A DNA stretch of 20,303 bases. It comes from Lachnospiraceae bacterium UBA3814 (GTDB taxonomy: Bacteria > Bacillota > Clostridia > Lachnospirales > Lachnospiraceae). The notes under the pieces are model-generated. The model was not told the origin of the DNA and did not search any database. It saw only the letters and a list, made by a program, of their open reading frames with translations. A program made the position numbers and the translations under genes. The stretch covers positions 22,549-42,851 of the forward strand of contig DFEA01000071.1 of the NCBI GenBank assembly GCA_002368575.1, read 5' to 3'. Positions 15,582 through 20,303 of the stretch are shown one piece after another (within the stretch, counting starts at the first letter, position 1; each line of letters starts with the position of its first letter).

Positions 15582-17792
15582 CTATTCACTGGCTACAAGC
15601 TCTGAATACGCCCCGCCCTTTGCAAAGAGCTCCTCATGGGTCCCGCGCTCCACTACCTGCCCGTGATCAAGCACCACGATCTCATCGCTGTCCCTGATGG
15701 TGGACAGCCTGTGGGCAATGACAATACAGGTAATGCCTCTTTCCTTTATAGCCTTTACGACCTCATATTCCGTTTTGGCGTCAAGCGCCGAAGTAGCCTC
15801 ATCAAGAATGATGATCCTCGGATCGCCGGCAAGTATCCTTGCTATCTCAAGCCTCTGCCTCTGGCCTCCCGAAAAATCCCTTCCTCCGTCGCTGATGACA
15901 TACTCATAACCGCCTTCTCTCTGCATGATCTCGTCATGTATCATTGCGTCCCTGGCAGCCATTATCACCTCAAAATCCTCTATTGAACGATCCCACATCT
16001 TCAGATTGTTGGAGATCGTATCCTCAAAAAGGATGATATCCTGATCAACTACCGCTAAGGAGCCGGTAAAAACGCTTCTGTCAATGTCCTTCATGGGCCT
16101 GCCGTCAAACAGGATCTCGCCGCTCCAGGGCTTGTACAGCCCGGAAATGAGCTTTGAAAGAGTGGATTTTCCGCAGCCCGAAGCCCCCACAAAGGCGACC
16201 CTTCCTCCGGCCTTTATATTAATGCTGAAATCCTTTATAAGCGGCTCTCCGAGCCTTGAATATCCGAACGTCACATTCCTGAGCTCAACTGCCCCGGAAA
16301 GCTTATCGTAATCTTCTTTCCCGTCGTTTTTTTCGGTCAGGACCTCCCCCATGTCGTCCTCAGGATACTCCATAACATCCTGGATACGCTCCATATTGGT
16401 GCGCATTTCCTGAATCGACTGACCTGCCGATATAAGCTTCATGGCAGGTGCTGTAAAGGAACCTAAAAAGCCCTGAAAAGCCGTGACCATACCGAGTGTA
16501 AAATGTCCCTGCATTGTCAGGAAAATACCTCCTGTAATGACGAGGATATCCGCTGCCCCCGCAACTATCGCAGGCAGCATTCCAAGGATCTGGTTGAGCT
16601 TCATGTATTTTACGTCAGACATGTTAACACTGGCCTGCAGGCCCGACCAGCTCTGAAAATATCCGTTTTCAGCGCCATTAGCCTTTATCGACTCTATCAT
16701 GTCTATGGCGTTTACGGTAGAAGCGGCAAATTTTCCGGAATCCCTCATCTGTACCCTGGTAATGTTGATCCGCTTATTGGATATATATCTCGAAAAGAAC
16801 AGATTGATCATTATGGAGAAGACACCGAGTATGGAAAGCGTGAGGTTATAGCGCACCATCACTATAAGATAAAAGAACATCATCCCCGCGTCCAGCACAA
16901 GCGGCGCGAAGGTGTTCACAAGCTGCGCCGCGACACTTTCGTTCTGTAATCTTCTCAGCTCTATATCTCCGGCCATACGCTGGGAAAAGAACTCCATCGG
17001 AAGCCTTAATATCTTCCACATATAGGTAGAGCTGCCTACCACTGCCATCTTCCCGTTTATCCTCAGGGAATAGATCGTGGACAGGGCCGAAGTAATGAGC
17101 TGCACGGAGGTGAAGATCGTAAGCGTAAACAAAAAGGGCCTCTCCCAGTCCGGATTTACCCCGGGCAGAAGTCTGTCCATGAAGACTCTGGCAAAAACAG
17201 GATTTATGATCCCGAACAGGGAGGTTATCACCGATGTGACAAGCACAAAGATGACCGCGGTCTTTGCGCCCTTTAAGCGCTTTTGGGCAAATTCCAGCAC
17301 GCTCTTCTTTTTTCCGTCCGCAACAAACTCCTCCGTGGGTTCGAACATCAGGCATATACCGGTGAAGGAGCTGTCGAACTCATCCATTGATACGGCCACA
17401 TTTCCCCGTGCGGGATCGTTTATGATGGCCTTGTCATTCTTAAAGCCGCAGAGCACCACAAAATGATTGAAATTCCAATGGATTATGCAGGGATAGCTTC
17501 CCTCCTCCTTAAGCTCCTCCGGCTCAAAGCGAAAGCCGGCAGCCTCCAGGCCGTAGCTTCGTGCAGCCTTGAGGATATCCCTGGCGTTAGAACCGTCCCT
17601 TGAAACTCCGCAGTCACTTCTTACCTTTTCAAGGGGTATCCATTTGCCCATATAGGCAAGTACCATTGTAAGACAGGCCGCGCCGCATTCAAGAGCCTCC
17701 ATCTGCATGATCACGGGGACCCTGGCGACGCTCTTTTCCAGCGGAAGCCTGACTTTATTGAGTGATCTTTTGCCTTCTTCTGTAGCTGACAT
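15582..17792 (-). CDS. NHLM-type bacteriocin exporter, C39 peptidase/ABC transporter
   Basis: This 736-residue protein begins with a C39 peptidase domain (about 24-155): Q30 and the catalytic C36 in MQMEALECGAACLTM, H110 in HWNFNHFVVLCG and D126 in NDPARG. A six-helix membrane domain (about 175-455) and an ATPase follow, with Walker A GASGCGKS at 536-543, FSGGQ at 640-644, catalytic E665 and switch H694. The pattern matches TIGR03796 (NHLM_micro_ABC1). Such proteins cut the leader of a precursor peptide, usually after a double glycine, and export the core through the membrane. A GGAG site lies seven bases upstream of the ATG. The gene is preceded by a 172-base structured gap with a candidate promoter. 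No precursor with a double-glycine leader is visible in the window. Confidence 0.93.
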   Translation of the reverse strand: MSATEEGKRSLNKVRLPLEKSVARVPVIMQMEALECGAACLTMVLAYMGKWIPLEKVRSDCGVSRDGSNARDILKAARSYGLEAAGFRFEPEELKEEGSYPCIIHWNFNHFVVLCGFKNDKAIINDPARGNVAVSMDEFDSSFTGICLMFEPTEEFVADGKKKSVLEFAQKRLKGAKTAVIFVLVTSVITSLFGIINPVFARVFMDRLLPGVNPDWERPFLFTLTIFTSVQLITSALSTIYSLRINGKMAVVGSSTYMWKILRLPMEFFSQRMAGDIELRRLQNESVAAQLVNTFAPLVLDAGMMFFYLIVMVRYNLTLSILGVFSIMINLFFSRYISNKRINITRVQMRDSGKFAASTVNAIDMIESIKANGAENGYFQSWSGLQASVNMSDVKYMKLNQILGMLPAIVAGAADILVITGGIFLTMQGHFTLGMVTAFQGFLGSFTAPAMKLISAGQSIQEMRTNMERIQDVMEYPEDDMGEVLTEKNDGKEDYDKLSGAVELRNVTFGYSRLGEPLIKDFSINIKAGGRVAFVGASGCGKSTLSKLISGLYKPWSGEILFDGRPMKDIDRSVFTGSLAVVDQDIILFEDTISNNLKMWDRSIEDFEVIMAARDAMIHDEIMQREGGYEYVISDGGRDFSGGQRQRLEIARILAGDPRIIILDEATSALDAKTEYEVVKAIKERGITCIVIAHRLSTIRDSDEIVVLDHGQVVERGTHEELFAKGGAYSELVASE

Positions 17793-17814
17793 ACTGTCTC
17801 CGAAAAAAGTTTGA

Positions 17815-17843
17815 ATTATGTAAACCTAAAGCCGCCCTGTAAA
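17815..17843 (-). promoter_or_regulatory. Candidate promoter of the peptidase/ABC exporter gene
   Basis: TTTACA (17843-17838) and CATAAT (17820-17815) on the minus strand are 17 bases apart, each one base away from consensus. The predicted leader to the ATG at 17792 is about 16-18 bases and includes the GGAG site. The -35 hexamer is inside an arm of the 13-bp inverted repeat at 17834-17866. Confidence 0.5.
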
Positions 17844-17866
17844 AGCCGTAAGCGCTTTTACAGGGC
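17834..17866. repeat. Perfect 13-bp inverted repeat with 7-base loop
   Basis: GCCCTGTAAAAGC (17834-17846) and GCTTTTACAGGGC (17854-17866) are exact reverse complements. The minus-strand sequence after the stem has no adjacent T-run, so a standard terminator is unlikely. One arm contains the -35 box of the candidate exporter promoter, which would fit an operator or a structured leader. Confidence 0.8.
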
Positions 17867-17970
17867 TTATGCGCTGATCTGTACTCAAATTGTTCCACCT
17901 GTACGGTTGGAAACTGATGTAAACGGATGCCGCAGGCAAGGGTGCCGCGCGGCGAATCACATCATCAGTT
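17867..17970 (-). other. Intergenic DNA rich in inverted repeats after the HlyD-like gene
   Basis: AACTGATG (17912-17919) pairs with CATCAGTT (17963-17970), the latter spanning the stop codon of the HlyD-like gene. Between them lie a GCCGCGCGGC self-complementary block (17944-17953) and a matching GCGGC/GCCGC pair. A further imperfect stem is formed around 17892-17913 (TTCCA...TTGGAA). Together with the 13-bp repeat next to it this looks like a structured RNA or a small repetitive element; I do not recognise it. Confidence 0.4.
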
Positions 17971-18450
17971 AAATATAAGCTCCAGAGGCTTTAATGATTC
18001 GAGGGTGATGATCGCCTCAAACGTACTGCCCTCGGAAACCTTAAGATTTGTAATGACAGGATAAAGCGGTGTGTTGCTTTCATATCCCGTTCTCTGGATC
18101 AGGGCATCGGTAAGGATATCACTTGCCGGGACCGGGTAGGGGGACAGCTCACTGATCTGCCCGCTCTCCTTGTCCGCTTTTACCTGCATTCCCAGTTTAA
18201 GCTTCATGAACCTGTCCCCGGTAACATATATAACGAACCTGCCGTCGTCCATTCTTCCAAAGCCTGTCATGGTACTTTCCAGTCTCCCGAAATATCCCCA
18301 GATCATAAGCCCCGCAAGAAATACCACGACAGCACTCAGGATAAACCAGGTTCCCGGATTGGTAACCTTAAGATAATTGTCAAGCTCTTCCGGAGAGGCC
18401 ATTCTGTTAAGGCTCTTCTCACGAAACAGGCCATTATTCCCTTCTTCCAT
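17965..18450 (-). CDS. Short HlyD-like secretion protein of the NHLM system
   Basis: This 161-residue protein begins with LFREKSLNRMASPEELDNYL and a single membrane helix at about 34-54 followed by WGYFGRLEST. That N-terminus matches the NHLM-type HlyD/membrane-fusion protein (TIGR03794), which starts with a similar LFR-ALxRLSSPEQLD segment, and its position before the two exporter genes supports this. The usual family length is around 400 residues with a coiled-coil hairpin and lipoyl-like domain. Here those parts are missing and only about 105 residues follow the helix, resembling a short beta-rich stub (ending LESLKPLELIFN). The ATG is preceded by AGGACAGGAA and lies 8 bases after the ppdK stop. 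It may be a functional minimal adaptor for a Gram-positive envelope or a reduced remnant; the intact frame and start site favour a functional gene. Confidence 0.75.
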   Translation of the reverse strand: MEEGNNGLFREKSLNRMASPEELDNYLKVTNPGTWFILSAVVVFLAGLMIWGYFGRLESTMTGFGRMDDGRFVIYVTGDRFMKLKLGMQVKADKESGQISELSPYPVPASDILTDALIQRTGYESNTPLYPVITNLKVSEGSTFEAIITLESLKPLELIFN

Positions 18451-18458
18451 TTCCTGTC

Positions 18459-20303
18459 CTAATTCTTTCTGCTTTCCTGATAAGCCTTCTTCGCCTGCTC
18501 AATCCCTGCCTTAAGGCCTGCCAGTCCGGCCTTGGCCACATCAGCCGAGGTCTCCGCAAGATCCCTTGCCAGGGCCTGTGCCTTCTCCGCGGCTTCCTTA
18601 AGCTTCTGGATGGTTTCATCATCGACCACCGATTTCTTCGTGCTCTTTTCCGAGGCATCGGCATTCTTCTCGCTTATGGCGGCCTGGGCGGCGGAAAGCC
18701 TTGCTATGGGAACTCTGTAGGGTGAGCAGGATACATAATCAAGCCCGATCTTATTGCAGAATTCCACTGAGGAAGGATCACCTCCGTGCTCGCCGCAGAT
18801 ACCTATATGCAGACTGTCATTGGACTGCTTGCCCATATCCACGGCCATCTTCATCAGCCTTCCAACGCCTTCCTTGTCAAGCTTTGCAAAGGGATCGTTC
18901 TCCATTATCTTCTTGTCATAATATGCATTTAAGAACTTTCCCGCATCATCTCTGGAGAAGCCGTAGGTCATCTGGGTAAGGTCGTTGGTGCCGAAGCAGA
19001 AGAAATCAGCGTCCTTTGCGATCTCATCCGCGGTAATGGCTGCTCTCGGGGTTTCGATCATCGTTCCTACCTCATAGGAAAGCTCCTCTCCCGAATCCGC
19101 AAGCTCCTTATCAGCCGTTTCAACGACTATCTTTTTAACATAGTCATATTCCTTTGCCTCACTGGTAAGAGGGATCATTATCTCAGGCTTCATCTTCCAT
19201 TCGGGATGCTTCCTGTTGACGGAAAGCGCCGCCCTTATGACAGCTCTCGTCTGCATCCTGGCTATTTCAGGGTAGGTTACCGCAAGCCTCAGTCCCCTGT
19301 GTCCCATCATCGGGTTGAACTCATGAAGACTGGCGATGATGCCCTTTACGCGCTCTATTGATTTGCCGAGGGAGAAAGCAAGCTTTCTGATATCCTCTTC
19401 CTCCTGAGGCACAAACTCATGCAGAGGAGGATCAAGGAAACGGATAGTGACCGGACATCCCTCAAGTGCCTCGTACAGCTCCTCGAAATCCTTCTGCTGA
19501 TAGGGAAGTATCTTTTCCAGGGCCTTTTCTCTTTCCTCAACGGTATCAGAACAGATCATCTCACGGAATATCTCGATCCTGTCCTCGGAGAAGAACATAT
19601 GCTCCGTCCTGCAGAGACCTATTCCTTCTGCGCCGAGCTCCCTGGCCTTCCTTGCGTCAGCGGGTGTGTCGGCATTGGTACGCACCTTCATGGTACGGTA
19701 TTTATCCGCCCAGCCCATGATCCGGTCAAAATTGCCTGCTATTGAGGCATCCACGGTCTTGATAAGCCCGTCATAGATATTACCCGTGGTCCCGTCTATC
19801 GATATCTCGTCGCCCTCATGGAATTCCTTTCCGCCGAGAGAGAACCGCTTGTTTTCCTCATCCATTATGATATCGCCGCAGCCCGATACGCAGCAGCGAC
19901 CCATTCCCCTTGCCACGACCGCGGCATGAGAGGTCATACCGCCGCGGACGGTAAGTATGCCCTGGGCGGACTTCATACCTGTGATATCCTCGGGTGAGGT
20001 CTCAAGCCTGACCAGAACGACCTTCTCTCCCCTTGCGTTCCAGCTCTGGGCATCATCAGCCGTAAATACGATCTTTCCGCAGGCAGCACCTGGAGAAGCT
20101 CCGAGCCCCTTTCCCATGGGCGTTGCGGCCTTCAGTGCATTTTGATCGAACTGAGGATGAAGGAGGGTATCAAGATTTCTGGGATCGATCATGGCAACAG
20201 CCTCCTCCTCGGTCCTCATTCCCTCATCCACGAGATCGCAGGCGATCTTGAGCGCAGCCTGAGCGGTACGCTTTCCGTTTCTGCACTGCAGCATGTAGAG
20301 CTT
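18459..20303 (-). CDS. ppdK: Pyruvate, phosphate dikinase (partial, N-terminus outside window) with C-terminal extension
   Basis: The last 614 residues of PPDK are present; the frame is open to the window edge, where it reads KLYMLQCRNGKRT, the end of the nucleotide-binding part. The phosphohistidine domain follows with the catalytic histidine in GGMTSHAAVVARGMGR (fragment residue 126), then the PEP/pyruvate barrel with GLCRTEHMFF, MGHRGLRL and the active-site cysteine in GICGEHGGDPSS (fragment residue 503). PPDK interconverts pyruvate, ATP and phosphate with PEP, AMP and pyrophosphate in central metabolism. The family normally ends about 43 residues after that cysteine (PIARLSAAQA). Here another 70 residues follow, charged and alanine/lysine-rich, predicted helical. 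The stop lies 8 bases before the HlyD-like gene with no terminator between, so the two may share a transcript. Confidence 0.96.
   Translation of the reverse strand, partial: KLYMLQCRNGKRTAQAALKIACDLVDEGMRTEEEAVAMIDPRNLDTLLHPQFDQNALKAATPMGKGLGASPGAACGKIVFTADDAQSWNARGEKVVLVRLETSPEDITGMKSAQGILTVRGGMTSHAAVVARGMGRCCVSGCGDIIMDEENKRFSLGGKEFHEGDEISIDGTTGNIYDGLIKTVDASIAGNFDRIMGWADKYRTMKVRTNADTPADARKARELGAEGIGLCRTEHMFFSEDRIEIFREMICSDTVEEREKALEKILPYQQKDFEELYEALEGCPVTIRFLDPPLHEFVPQEEEDIRKLAFSLGKSIERVKGIIASLHEFNPMMGHRGLRLAVTYPEIARMQTRAVIRAALSVNRKHPEWKMKPEIMIPLTSEAKEYDYVKKIVVETADKELADSGEELSYEVGTMIETPRAAITADEIAKDADFFCFGTNDLTQMTYGFSRDDAGKFLNAYYDKKIMENDPFAKLDKEGVGRLMKMAVDMGKQSNDSLHIGICGEHGGDPSSVEFCNKIGLDYVSCSPYRVPIARLSAAQAAISEKNADASEKSTKKSVVDDETIQKLKEAAEKAQALARDLAETSADVAKAGLAGLKAGIEQAKKAYQESRKN

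Noticed and set aside
17834..17866. 13-bp hairpin as a Rho-independent terminator
   Set aside because: The minus-strand sequence after the stem is GGCTTTAGG rather than a T-run, and it precedes rather than follows a natural transcript end with a promoter overlapping it.
17826..17960. 44-codon GTG-started frame in the gap before the peptidase/ABC gene, considered as a precursor peptide
   Set aside because: It has no ribosome binding site, no leader-like or double-glycine motif, and overlaps the inverted repeats and candidate promoter.
1..20303. CRISPR arrays, tRNA or rRNA genes, transposases, phage genes
   Set aside because: No repeat-spacer series, no cloverleaf-like or rRNA-like segment and no recombinase or transposase motif was seen in any part of the window.

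Overview
The window carries fifteen protein genes, all read from the minus strand, with short gaps, strong Shine-Dalgarno sites and housekeeping TTGACA/TATAAT-type promoters. Base composition looks balanced, near half G+C. This style, together with AlaRS, AsnA, a short 59-residue S21, PPDK, an XpaC-TelA pair and a BmrCD-like ABC pair, suggests a Firmicute, most likely a Clostridia/Lachnospiraceae member. That assignment is inference.

Layout in transcription order, from high to low coordinates. (1) 20303-18459: the 3' two thirds of ppdK (pyruvate, phosphate dikinase), with an unusual C-terminal tail of about 70 residues. (2) 18450-13366: a secretion module of the NHLM bacteriocin-export type, made of a very short HlyD-like membrane protein, a C39-peptidase/ABC transporter and a second ABC transporter whose N-terminal domain lacks that peptidase motif. 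A 172-base gap before the peptidase transporter holds several inverted repeats and a likely promoter. (3) 13324-11876: pepD, an M20C dipeptidase. (4) 11813-8938: xpaC, telA and a small zinc-ribbon protein. (5) 8934-5384: a heterodimeric ABC exporter with one degenerate and one canonical ATP site, start and stop overlapping as ATGA. (6) 5344-5165: a 59-residue four-cysteine protein resembling DUF6472, too short to stand out by length. (7) 5090-4083 asnA and 3966-1276 alaS, separated by a near-perfect 30-bp palindrome flanked by 9-bp direct repeats. (8) 1153-974 rpsU with its own promoter, leader hairpin and terminator. (9) 860-1: the start of a membrane-anchored metallophosphoesterase.

Regions 2-6 form one co-directional, tightly spaced run. 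They suggest an envelope or peptide-export locus: peptide cleavage and export (C39-ABC, ABC, adaptor), peptide hydrolysis (PepD), an envelope-stress pair (XpaC-TelA) and an efflux pump. No precursor peptide or maturation enzyme is visible, so the cargo is unknown. The right and left ends are ordinary housekeeping genes. The best candidates for something new are the cargo-less NHLM exporter with its stripped-down adaptor, the PPDK tail that abuts it, the structured intergenic DNA at 17793-17964, and the palindrome upstream of alaS.
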